Part shown: piece by piece, positions 8,204-15,293 of the stretch
Position numbering within the stretch: the first letter of the stretch is position 1
Layout of the letters: each line of letters opens with the position of its first letter
Origin: CAYNFH01 sp964396385
GTDB lineage: Bacteria; Armatimonadota; Chthonomonadetes; Chthonomonadales; CAJBBX01
DNA length: 36,777 nucleotides
Assembly: GCA_964396385.1 (NCBI GenBank)
Contig: CAYNFH010000036.1
Span: forward strand, 1 to 36,777
Direction of reading: 5' to 3'
Program-made: the position numbers and the translations under genes
The notes under the pieces: generated by a model
Databases searched by the model: none
Seen by the model: only the letters and a program-made list of their open reading frames with translations
What the model was told of the DNA's origin: nothing

Positions 8204-8322
8204 GGATCACCTCCTACACGGGCAGAGGAATTCGCCTCCTACGTTGCCTGCTTCCCCCTCGGGGTGGCGGCAGCAGTTAGCTACAGCTTACTGCAATCTG
8301 GCGTTGTTCGCAATGACCCAGG

Positions 8323-8352
8323 TTGACGCGCGCGGTCCCGCGCTGATATAAT
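8323..8352 (+). promoter_or_regulatory. Sigma-70-type promoter of tRNA-Asn
   Basis: TTGACG at 8323-8328 and a perfect TATAAT at 8347-8352 are separated by 18 bases. The tRNA begins 46 bases downstream of the -10 box. No other plus-strand gene lies between. Confidence 0.85.
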
Positions 8353-8360
8353 CTGGGTGG

Positions 8361-8387
8361 TCGCTGCCCAGTGTGCCAGGGCAGCGA
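8361..8387 (+). other. Perfect 9-bp hairpin in the tRNA-Asn leader
   Basis: TCGCTGCCC (8361-8369) and GGGCAGCGA (8379-8387) are perfectly complementary around a 9-base loop. The hairpin falls within the expected 5' leader of the tRNA precursor and is followed by only a few T residues, so it is not a convincing terminator. It could influence RNase P processing or early termination. Confidence 0.55.
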
Positions 8388-8397
8388 TTTGTTACGA

Positions 8398-8469
<72 letters not shown>

Positions 8470-8475
8470 CTTTCC

Positions 8476-8514
8476 AGGCAGCCCTGCGCTAATCAAGGCA
8501 GGGCTGCCTTTTTT
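8476..8514 (+). terminator. Rho-independent terminator after tRNA-Asn
   Basis: A 12-bp perfect stem, AGGCAGCCCTGC (8476-8487) with GCAGGGCTGCCT (8498-8509), encloses a 10-base loop and is followed by six T residues. The opposite strand lacks a T tract, so it mainly serves the tRNA, although it also lies just beyond the minus-strand PBP gene stop. Confidence 0.92.
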
Positions 8515-8535
8515 CAATCCCCGCTGGGAAACGTC

Positions 8536-10017
8536 CTAGTGGGGATAGAGCGATTTGAGCACCGTGTGTACGGCGGGGGCGGCGCCGCGCTTGCCGTACC
8601 CGCCGTTCTCGATGACACAGGCGAAGGCGTACCGGGGCCGGCTGTAGGGCGTGAAGCCGATGAACCAGGAGTGCGGCTGCCGATCCCCCTGGACCGTCTG
8701 AGCGGTGCCGGTCTTCCCCGCCACTTCCACCGGCAAGTCGTCGAAGACGCCCTTCGCCGTCCCACCGGTCACTACCCCGCGCATCATCTCTCCGATGCGC
8801 TTGGCGTTCAGTTCCCCTACCGGCCGCCCGAGCACGGAAGGCTGGAATGGAGCGGGAGCCGGTCCTCCGGGATCGCGCACCTGGCGGACCCAGGCGGAAC
8901 GCATCATCTTCCCGCCATCCGCCAGGGAGCCCGCGATCCGGGCCATCTCCAGCGGCGAGGCCGTCATGGTCCCCTGCCCGAAGGCGTTGGTCGCCAGGTT
9001 GGCGGCGAAGACGTCCAGGGGTTTCAGCGCGCGCAGCTCGAAGCGGTCGTACTGGTCGTGCAGCTTCTGCGGACCCAGCTTCAGCCCCAGATTGGCAAAG
9101 TAGAGGTTGCACGAGAGGCGCATCGCCCGGGCCATGCCAATCTTGCCGTGCGGAGGGTCGCCCTCGTCGTCCGCGAGCTGCGGTAGCCGGTAGAACTTGC
9201 CGCGGAAACGCCACCGGAGGTCCTTGGCCATGTGCTGGCAGTTGTAGATGGGCTCAAGCCCCTCCTCCAGCCCGGCCGCCGCCGTAGCGACCTTGAGGCT
9301 GGACCCAGGCGGGTAGTAGCCCATGCGGGCGCGGTCGAAGAAAGGCTGAGGGGGTGAGGGGGTAAGGGGGTGAGGGGGTGAAGCCAAACCGCGTCTCGCT
9401 GAGGCAGCATCGCTATTGGCAGTCATACGGGCGAACAGGGCCGGGGTCAGTGTGTTTGGGTCGAAGTTGGGCAGGGAGACGGAGGCGAGGACTTCTCCGG
9501 TAGAGGGATCGAGCACGACCATGGCGGCGCGGTCCTTGCGGCGGCCGTTGCGCTGATCGCGCAAGGCGCTGGTCGCCTGAGCCAGGGAGGCCATGACGGA
9601 CTGCTGCAGGCTTATGTCCAGGGCCACGACCAGGTCCTTGCCGCGGCGCGTGCGATGCCAGGGGAGGTCCTTGGTGCGGTAGTCCTCCAGCAGGTCGCTA
9701 TAGGCATCGAAGCCCCGCAGCTCGTGGTTGTACTCCTTCTCCAGCCCCACGGGTCCGCCAATGGACGGGTCGAGGTAACCGACGAGATGGGCGCAGGCCG
9801 GGCCATAAGGATAGCACCGGCCGCGCACGGAGACGAGGCGGGCCAGCTCAGCCCGATGACGTATGCCCTGTGGGATCTCGGCCGCGCGCGAGGTGGCGAC
9901 CGCTCTGCCCTTCCGGTCGTAGATGCTGCCCCTGAGGATGGCGCGCTCCACCGCCAGGAGGCGCGGGTTGATCTTATCCCGCTCCACGCCGTCCGCATCC
10001 GGCGTCCGGATGGCGTG
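8536..10017 (-). CDS. Class B penicillin-binding protein, transpeptidase (5' end lost in N gap)
   Basis: This is a peptidoglycan transpeptidase partner of SEDS proteins. The frame is open from the N gap (HAIRTPDADGVERDKINP) to TAG at 8536. It shows the class B dimerisation start RGSIYDRKGR, the catalytic SxxK as PPGSSLK, the SxN motif as SCN and the KTG triad as KTGTAQ, so the enzyme should be active. The membrane anchor that should precede residue 1 is missing and must lie in the gap. A proline-rich insert encoded by an octamer repeat (9350-9381) lies about 20 residues before the catalytic Ser. Whether it is separate from or fused to the SEDS gene cannot be decided. Confidence 0.92.
   Translation of the reverse strand, partial: HAIRTPDADGVERDKINPRLLAVERAILRGSIYDRKGRAVATSRAAEIPQGIRHRAELARLVSVRGRCYPYGPACAHLVGYLDPSIGGPVGLEKEYNHELRGFDAYSDLLEDYRTKDLPWHRTRRGKDLVVALDISLQQSVMASLAQATSALRDQRNGRRKDRAAMVVLDPSTGEVLASVSLPNFDPNTLTPALFARMTANSDAASARRGLASPPHPLTPSPPQPFFDRARMGYYPPGSSLKVATAAAGLEEGLEPIYNCQHMAKDLRWRFRGKFYRLPQLADDEGDPPHGKIGMARAMRLSCNLYFANLGLKLGPQKLHDQYDRFELRALKPLDVFAANLATNAFGQGTMTASPLEMARIAGSLADGGKMMRSAWVRQVRDPGGPAPAPFQPSVLGRPVGELNAKRIGEMMRGVVTGGTAKGVFDDLPVEVAGKTGTAQTVQGDRQPHSWFIGFTPYSRPRYAFACVIENGGYGKRGAAPAVHTVLKSLYPH
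9350..9381 (+). repeat. Four GGGGGTGA-type octamers inside the PBP gene
   Basis: Four tandem 8-bp units (GGGGGTGA, GGGGGTAA, then GGGGGTGA twice) lie on the plus strand. They make four runs of five G with 3-base spacers, a textbook G-quadruplex motif. In the PBP reading they encode PPHPLTPSPP. This is the only array of the octamer/heptamer family found within a conserved coding domain. Confidence 0.9.
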
Positions 10018-10027
10018 NNNNNNNNNN
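10018..10027. other. Assembly gap (10 N)
   Basis: Ten undetermined bases lie between the C-terminal end of the SEDS reading frame and the N-terminal end of the PBP frame. The missing PBP membrane anchor implies the real gap is longer than ten bases. Confidence 1.
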
Positions 10028-11864
10028 AGGTTGCCAAATTGCGCGTGCTCCGCCTCAGCAGCGCGCTGGGCGCGCCAATCGGAACGCTGGGAAGCGGAGA
10101 CGAGATGGCCCGCAGCAGCCCCAGGCTGAAGAAGCTGGCGACGAGGGATGTGTTGCCGTAGGCGACGAAGGGCAGCGTGATTCCGGTCAGAGGCATCAGG
10201 CCGGTCACCCCCGCCATGATGAGGAAGGCCTGGATGGCGAGCAGCGCGGTCAGCCCGCCGGCCAGAAGGCGGTCAAAGTCCGACTGGGCCCGCAGCGCGG
10301 CGCGGAAGCCGCGGGCCGCGAGGATGGCGAACAGCGCTGCCACGGCGAGCGCCCCAATAAGCCCAAGGTCCTCCCCCATCGCGCCGAAGATAAGGTCGTC
10401 GCGGCCGCGCGGCAGGTTGGAGGTGGCGCCGAGCCCCAACCCCGATCCGGGAATGCCCCCGGACGACATGCCCCAGAGCGCCTGTCCAAGCTGCATTCCG
10501 TTGGGGTGGGGGTTGCTCCATGGCGAGCGCCACATATCCACGCGCACCGGCAGCACCCCCACGTGGAGCGCGTAGGCGCCGCAGAAGCCCAGCATGATAA
10601 GCACGAGCCCCAGCCATACGACTCCCGCCCGGCCGGACGCCATGTAGAGCATGGCCAGGAAGACGCCGAAGAGCAGTAGCGCGGGCCCCATGTCCCGGAC
10701 CACGATAAAAAGGAGTAGCGCGGCCAGGAACATCACGGCGACCGGGCCAATGTCCTGGCGGCGGGGCAGGTTCACTCCGGCGAGCCTGCGGGAGAGCGCG
10801 GCGGGCAGCCGGGGGCGCCAGCGCTGGAGCGCGTCCGCCAGGAGGTCTCCCCTATCGGCCAGGTATCCTGCCACAAAGAGGACCAGGAGCAGCTTGGTGA
10901 TCTCCACCGGCTGGAAGAATCCCAGGGAGAGCCGCACGTCCTCCGGTCCCGTCCCGAGCTTCCACAGGGCCAGCGTGAACCCGATGGCGGCAAGCGCCCA
11001 TACGTAGGTGTACCGGCGCAGGTTGCCGCGCGCCGGGAGCCAGCCGCCTTCTGAGCGTGCAGGCATCAGGGCGCCCGCCACAAGCGCGAGCATGGCCAGC
11101 CACAGTCCATGCGCCTGGTGCAGGTAGTCCGGCCGGCCCCGCAGTGGGTCGTGCAGGCTGAAAAGGGTGATAACGCCGAGACCGGCCAGAAGGAACGCGA
11201 TAGGCAGCAGGAACGGATCGCCCCGCACACCACGACGCCGCAGGACCACCGGAACGGCGATGAAGAGAATGAAGAGCAGCACGCCGTTCAGAAGCAGGTC
11301 GCGTAGCACCGCGGCGGGCCCGCGGACGATGAGCCGGTCCCCTGCCCCCGCCACGGCCTGTGCATCGAGGATCGGGACGCGAAGAAGGTCCGTGGGGCGC
11401 TTGAACTGCCTATCGGGCAGGCTGTCGCGGTAGGCCACGATCCGCCGTGCCACTTCGCGGCTCACTCCCAGCCCCTTTACCATCTCGGCGGTTCCCGCGG
11501 CGTTGGGGTCGAGGGTGCCGGACTTCAGGAGGTCCCTCGTGCGGCGGGCCGCGCCGGGCTCCGGGATGACGTTGACGCCCTCGAACTGTCGCACCGAGCT
11601 GAAACCGCCGAGCCGGGCTCTCTGCTCAACCACCAGGGTGGCCAGTGCCGGATCCACCTGGAGCGTGGACGCTATCTCCTTCGCGGTTGCGGTGTCCACG
11701 TTCAGTGCGTTGGCCGGGACGCCAAACCGGAGCCGGGCCAACCCGACGAGCGCAAAGCCGCAGGCCAGCAGTACAGTGACGAAGAGCAGCAGCGAGCCCT
11801 CCGTGCGCGGCTCTTTGAGTCTGGGGTTCAGGATGTGAAGCTTGGTTTCTAGCGGAGAGGACAT
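10028..11864 (-). CDS. SEDS-family (FtsW/RodA) glycosyltransferase with N-terminal helix-hairpin-helix repeats (3' end in gap)
   Basis: The visible 612 residues start with a membrane helix (about 24-45). Two ComEA-like helix-hairpin-helix repeats follow, at about 52-100 (NVDTATAKEIAS...GGFSSV) and 112-170 (DPNAAGTAEM...ARRIVAYRDSL). About ten membrane helices of the SEDS lipid II polymerase fold come next. Family motifs are FQPVEITKLLLVLF, RDMGPALLLFG, GLGLGATSNLPRGRDDLIF with GEDLGLIG, and GLMPLTGITLPFVAYGNTS, where most members have SYGGS. The product should polymerise glycan strands with the PBP encoded next. A terminator hairpin ends 3 bases before the ATG, leaving no room for a ribosome binding site. 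The reading beyond the N gap in this frame is spurious. Confidence 0.9.
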
Positions 11865-11866
11865 AC

Positions 11867-11900
11867 AAGAAAACGGACGGGGATGGACCCCCGCCCGTTT
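11867..11900 (-). terminator. Terminator hairpin between secG and the SEDS gene
   Basis: On the minus strand AAACGGGCGGGG pairs with CCCCGTCCGTTT around a 6-base loop and is followed by TTTTCTT. It ends 3 bases before the SEDS start codon. It would end the tatB-tatA-secG transcript, or act as an attenuator in front of the wall-synthesis genes. Confidence 0.82.
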
Positions 11901-11934
11901 CAGATTCGACTCAATGGAGCCGCCGGGAGAACCG

Positions 11935-12174
11935 TCAACGGCCCATGGTAACCGCGACCAGGATGCTGATGGCGAAGAACCCGATGCCGAGGTACTTGGT
12001 TATCTCGTTCAGGCGATCCTCAAAGCCGGGCTTGCCCTTGAAGGAGGTGGACATCTTCCCTCCGATAGTGCCGCCAAGCCCCTCACTCTTGGTCTGCTGG
12101 ATCGCTACGATGAAGATCATAGCGACGCCTAACAGAACCTGAATGACGCAAAGCAGGATGAACAGGATGTGCAC
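11935..12174 (-). CDS. secG: Preprotein translocase subunit SecG
   Basis: The 79-residue protein has two membrane helices (about 2-24 and 56-75) with the conserved middle GLGGTIGGKMSTSFKGK, which identifies SecG of the SecYEG channel. The start is GTG at 12174, 3 bases after the tatA stop, with AAGGAG before it. It is the last gene of the tatB-tatA-secG group and is followed by a strong terminator. Confidence 0.95.
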   Translation of the reverse strand: MHILFILLCVIQVLLGVAMIFIVAIQQTKSEGLGGTIGGKMSTSFKGKPGFEDRLNEITKYLGIGFFAISILVAVTMGR

Positions 12175-12177
12175 TGA

Positions 12178-12366
12178 CTACTCCTTCTTGGCGGTTTCTT
12201 CTTTGGGCTCCTCTTCCTGGAGGCCCTTCTTGAACTCCTTCATGCCAGAGCCCATGTTGCGCATCATCTCCGGAATCCGGTTGGCCCCGAAGAGCAGAAT
12301 GGCGAGGACGAGGATGATCAGGATCCAGGTAGGGTTCCCCGTCATGAACGCCAGTGTGTCCAACAT
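12178..12366 (-). CDS. tatA: Twin-arginine translocase subunit, TatA/TatE type
   Basis: The 62-residue protein has the TatA layout: one membrane helix (about 12-27), the FGANRIPEMMRNMGSG hinge, and an amphipathic helix MKEFKKGLQEEE with a charged tail. The usual FG-x-x-(K/R)-(L/I)-P pattern is kept. Its ATG overlaps the stop codon of the upstream tatB-like gene by one base (TAATG), so the two are translationally coupled. No tatC is present in this window. Confidence 0.93.
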   Translation of the reverse strand: MLDTLAFMTGNPTWILIILVLAILLFGANRIPEMMRNMGSGMKEFKKGLQEEEPKEETAKKE

Positions 12367-12791
12367 TATTGCGAACCTTCTTTCCCGGATTCAGCGGCTA
12401 GAGCCGCGGACTCCGAAGGAGTAACCGAAGTAACTTCGTGAGCTGTGCCGTGTCCGTTGGACGCTTCCGCGGAAGGGTCGCGAACAGGCTGCCCGACGAT
12501 GGTGTAGTCCGTCAGGTCCGGCGAACCCGGCGTATGGTCGAGAGTGGAGCCGGTGGAGATGGCGTGCTCGTCCGGCGTGGGATAGTTGTACTCGTACGGC
12601 CGGTAGTCGGGCTCGTGGTCCGTGTTGAAGGAGTTCATCATGTCGTTGCCGGCCTTCTTGAGGTCGCGCAACGCCTTGCCGAGCTCCCGTCCCACCTCCG
12701 GCAGCCGCTTAGGCCCAAAAAGGATGAGCGCCAGGAGCAGAACGATGCCGATGTGAATCGGATTGAGATCTAGAAATGCCAGCTTGTCCAA
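12366..12791 (-). CDS. Tat translocase subunit, TatA/TatB type with long tail
   Basis: The first 50 residues are a TatA/B module: helix HIGIVLLLALILFGPKRLPE followed by the amphipathic VGRELGKALRDLKKAG. An 85-residue polar, probably disordered tail rich in Asp, Ser, Thr and Glu follows. The long tail favours a TatB-like role, but the family cannot be split safely by sequence alone. The start is TTG at 12791. It heads the cluster with tatA and secG. A large palindromic element lies directly upstream. Confidence 0.88.
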   Translation of the reverse strand: MDKLAFLDLNPIHIGIVLLLALILFGPKRLPEVGRELGKALRDLKKAGNDMMNSFNTDHEPDYRPYEYNYPTPDEHAISTGSTLDHTPGSPDLTDYTIVGQPVRDPSAEASNGHGTAHEVTSVTPSESAALAAESGKEGSQ

Positions 12792-12816
12792 CGGTCAGTA
12801 CCTCAAGTGCGTCGAT

Positions 12817-12960
12817 TGTCATTCCGAGCGCGGGTGAGCCGCGCCTTGGCCGCGCAAGCGGACAGCGGCGAGGGCCGGTCCCTGCGGAGGAATCTGCTTT
12901 TCTCCGGCAGAGTACGCGCTGTCTCCGTAAAGCAGATCCCTCGCTGAGCTCGGGATGACA
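12817..12960. repeat. 144-bp palindromic element between the tat genes and the sugar kinase
   Basis: The ends TGTCATTCCGAGC (12817-12829) and GCTCGGGATGACA (12948-12960) are inverted with one mismatch. A second pair is nested inside: GGAATCTGCTTT (12889-12900) with AAAGCAGATCCC (12929-12940). Elements with these TGTCATTCCGAG / CTCGGAATGACA ends occur between genes in many bacterial genomes of several phyla. It encodes no protein. It lies between two minus-strand genes and could fold in their transcripts. Confidence 0.88.
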
Positions 12961-12980
12961 ACCCCGCTCACCGCATAGTA

Positions 12981-13925
12981 TTAGCGGCCACCAATACTTT
13001 GCACTTCCACGAACTCCGTGAGACGATGGACCTCGGCGGCGGCTACGAAACCGGCGCCATAGACGGCGGCGTTCGCCGCTCCCGCCGCGGTGGCCAGGGC
13101 CAGCGAGTCCTTCATGCCACGGCCCTGCTCCATGCCGAGCAGCAGGCCCGCCAGGAAGGCGTCGCCGGAGCCCACCGCGCTCACAAATTCGACCTCCGGC
13201 GGCCGGGCGCTCCAGGCTTCTTCCCCCGTCACGAGTACCGCCGGCCGGGGACCGTCCGTCACTACGGCGACCGATACTCCCATCTCCAACAGGCGCCACG
13301 CGGCGTCAAGCTTCTCACCGTCGCCTGCCGGGGTCCGGCCCAGCAGGTCGCCGGCCTCCCGGGCATTCGGCTTGGCCAGCCACGGCCCGGCCTTCACTCC
13401 CTCGCGCAGCGGCTCCCCGCTCGCATCCAGCGCCGCCCTGACCCCCTGCTCACCGGCCAGCTCTACCAGGTCCCGGTACAGGGTGGCCGGCGCGCCCGGC
13501 GGAAGGCTCCCGCAGAGCGCCAGCGCCCAGAACCGGCCCGTCTCCAGCAGAGACCGGACCCGATCACATAACGATTCTACGTCATCCGGGGCGGCCGGAG
13601 GTCCCGGCTCATTAATCTCAGTTTGCGTACAGGCTATCGGATCGACGATGGCGAGGCAGATCCGCGATTCACCGGCCGTCCAGGTGAACTCCGCGGGAAT
13701 CTGTTCGGAAGCCAGCGATTCCAGAATGAGGCGTCCGTTGTGCCCCGCCAGTAAACCTGTTGCGGTCGCCTCGCCTCCCAGCCGGCTGTAGACGCGGGCG
13801 ACGTTTACACCTTTCCCTCCGGCGACCGTTTTCCATTCGGTGGGGCGGTGGACTCTGTCGAGGCAAAACCCTTCGACGCGGTACGTGGTATCCACGGCCG
13901 CGTTGGGCGTCACGGTGAGGATCAA
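12981..13925 (-). CDS. PfkB-family sugar kinase, 1-phosphofructokinase type
   Basis: The 314-residue protein is a ribokinase/PfkB fold of the 1-phosphofructokinase (FruK/LacC) subgroup. It begins MILTVTPNAAVDTTY, has the substrate-lid motif AGGKGVNVAR at about 36-45, CGSLPPGAP mid-chain and the ATP-site motif AVGSGDAFLAG with catalytic Asp near residue 252. It phosphorylates fructose-1-phosphate or tagatose-6-phosphate; the substrate cannot be fixed here because no PTS gene is adjacent. The start is TTG at 13925 after GGAGG. A promoter for it overlaps that of tRNA-Leu. Confidence 0.92.
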   Translation of the reverse strand: MILTVTPNAAVDTTYRVEGFCLDRVHRPTEWKTVAGGKGVNVARVYSRLGGEATATGLLAGHNGRLILESLASEQIPAEFTWTAGESRICLAIVDPIACTQTEINEPGPPAAPDDVESLCDRVRSLLETGRFWALALCGSLPPGAPATLYRDLVELAGEQGVRAALDASGEPLREGVKAGPWLAKPNAREAGDLLGRTPAGDGEKLDAAWRLLEMGVSVAVVTDGPRPAVLVTGEEAWSARPPEVEFVSAVGSGDAFLAGLLLGMEQGRGMKDSLALATAAGAANAAVYGAGFVAAAEVHRLTEFVEVQSIGGR

Positions 13926-13962
13926 GCGCCCTCGCCTCCCCGATTCCGGCCGCGCGGATGAG

Positions 13963-13992
13963 TTGACAGGATTATACCAGATGGGCTATAAT
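13963..13992 (+). promoter_or_regulatory. Promoter of tRNA-Leu
   Basis: Perfect TTGACA at 13963-13968 and perfect TATAAT at 13987-13992 are separated by 18 bases. The tRNA starts 22 bases after the -10 box. Confidence 0.92.
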
Positions 13993-13999
13993 CCCTCAA
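13971..13999 (-). promoter_or_regulatory. Divergent promoter of the sugar kinase, overlapping the tRNA promoter
   Basis: On the minus strand TTGAGG (13999-13994) and TATAAT (13976-13971) are 17 bases apart. The boxes interleave with those of the tRNA-Leu promoter, so both cannot be occupied by RNA polymerase at once. Confidence 0.6.
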
Positions 14000-14013
14000 C
14001 CAGAGCGCGGCGG

Positions 14014-14096
14014 GCCCAGGTGGTGAAATGGCAAACACGCTAGGTTCAGGGTCTAGTGCCCGTACGGGCTTGGAGGTTCGACTCCTCTCCTGGGCA
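14014..14096 (+). tRNA. tRNA-Leu (anticodon CAG)
   Basis: This is a class II tRNA. Acceptor GCCCAGG pairs with CCTGGGC and is followed by discriminator A. The D arm contains TGGTGAAATGGCAAACAC, and the anticodon stem CTAGG/TCTAG region encloses CAG. The long variable arm is TGCCCGTACGGGC, and the T arm GGAGG-TTCGACT-CCTCT follows. CCA is not encoded. Confidence 0.96.
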
Positions 14097-14111
14097 TACG
14101 CGTTATCTGGG

Positions 14112-14138
14112 AGCCGCACGGTACTCCGTGCGGCTTTT
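14112..14138 (+). terminator. Terminator after tRNA-Leu
   Basis: AGCCGCACGG (14112-14121) pairs perfectly with CCGTGCGGCT (14126-14135) around TACT, followed by TTT and a further TTT after GC. It ends 21 bases before moaA. Confidence 0.9.
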
Positions 14139-14159
14139 GCTTTGTGTGGCGGACACTAG

Positions 14160-15293
14160 ATGCAGGACTCGTTTGGCAGGACAATCGACTATCTGCGCGT
14201 GAGCGTGACGGACCGCTGCAACTTCCGCTGCGTCTACTGTATGCCGGAGGACGGCGCGCCGGTCTCCCCCAAGGAGGAGATCCTCACGTACGAGGAGATC
14301 GCCAGGCTGGTGCGCGTGGCGGCATCGCTGGGAGTCCGCAAGGTCCGGCTGACTGGGGGCGAGCCGCTGGTGCGCAAGGACATCGTGCGGCTCGTGGAGC
14401 ACGTGGCCGGGATTCCAGGCATCACGGACCTGTCGATGACCACCAACGGCTTCCTGCTGGCCCGGTGCGCCTCGGATCTTGCCTCCGCCGGACTGAACCG
14501 CATCAACGTGAGCCTGGACACCCTTCGGCCGGAGCGGTTTGAGCCCATCGCGCGGCGGGGATCGCTGGCGGACGTGCTGGAGGGGATCGACGCAGCCCTG
14601 GAGGCGGGGCTCTCCCCGGTCAAGCTCAACTGCGTGGCCATGCGCGGCGTTAACGATGATGAGGCCGTGGAGTTCGCGCGCCTGTCCCTGGACCGTCCAT
14701 TCGATGTCCGGTTCATCGAGCTCATGCCCATCAACTGGTCCTCCGGCGATGAGGGCATGGGAGACTTCTTCGCCCTATCGGCGCCTGGCGGCTACCGGAG
14801 GACCGGCAACGTCACGCTGTATGCCCGCCAGGAGCAGCGCTCGTTCGGGGCGACTTTCCGGCTGCTTCAGCCCGCGGAGCCGCGCGGGGTGCTGGACGCC
14901 TCCCAGATGCGCCGCATGTTCATCTCGGCCGCGGAGCTCCGCGAACGGATAGAGGGGGAGCTTGGGCCGCTCAGCCCGGCGGAGGTCCTTACGAACGGAC
15001 CGGCGCGGAGCTTCCGGCTGGAGGGCGCTGCCGGTACCGTCGGGTTCATCAGCCAGATCACCAACGACATCTGCGAGCGCTGCAACCGGATGCGCCTGAC
15101 CGCGGACGGGCAGCTTCGCCCCTGCCTGATGGCCGACGGCGAGGTGGACCTGCGGTCCCCGCTTCGCCGTGGCGCATCGGATGACGACCTGCGGAAGCTC
15201 TTCCTTCTGGCGGCATATCATAAGCCCAAGGAGCACCGGCTGGAAGATGGCCTGGCGCCGGTCGGCCGGAACATGAGCCAGCTTGGCGGCTGA
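14160..15293 (+). CDS. moaA: GTP 3',8-cyclase MoaA (molybdenum cofactor step 1)
   Basis: This radical SAM enzyme converts GTP to 3',8-cyclo-GTP. The N-terminal cluster cysteines are C20, C24 and C27 (CNFRCVYC), GGEP is at 66-69, and the C-terminal second cluster is C305, C308 and C322 in CERCNRMRLTADGQLRPC. The chain ends in Gly-Gly, as MoaA requires. At 377 residues it is about 45 longer than usual; the extra segment lies at about 191-252, after RFIELMP. There is no ribosome binding site and only 21 bases separate it from the tRNA terminator. Its stop overlaps the next gene (TGATG). No other molybdopterin gene is nearby. Confidence 0.94.
   Translation: MQDSFGRTIDYLRVSVTDRCNFRCVYCMPEDGAPVSPKEEILTYEEIARLVRVAASLGVRKVRLTGGEPLVRKDIVRLVEHVAGIPGITDLSMTTNGFLLARCASDLASAGLNRINVSLDTLRPERFEPIARRGSLADVLEGIDAALEAGLSPVKLNCVAMRGVNDDEAVEFARLSLDRPFDVRFIELMPINWSSGDEGMGDFFALSAPGGYRRTGNVTLYARQEQRSFGATFRLLQPAEPRGVLDASQMRRMFISAAELRERIEGELGPLSPAEVLTNGPARSFRLEGAAGTVGFISQITNDICERCNRMRLTADGQLRPCLMADGEVDLRSPLRRGASDDDLRKLFLLAAYHKPKEHRLEDGLAPVGRNMSQLGG

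Noticed and set aside
1..8300. Integron-like cassette array of small plus-strand genes
   Set aside because: I found no attC-like pairs (RYYYAAC...GTTRRRY with complementary arms) between the genes and no integron integrase. The inverted GTAAC/GTTAC at 7420-7438 does not fit the attC consensus.
9612..10017. C-terminal extension of the SEDS protein beyond the N gap
   Set aside because: The reading is Arg/Ser-rich and overlaps the well-conserved PBP sequence in another frame. Its frame across ten Ns is arbitrary.
12776..12958. Small ORF in the palindromic element
   Set aside because: Its translation is the familiar spurious reading of this repeat type and it starts inside the opposite-strand tatB-like gene.
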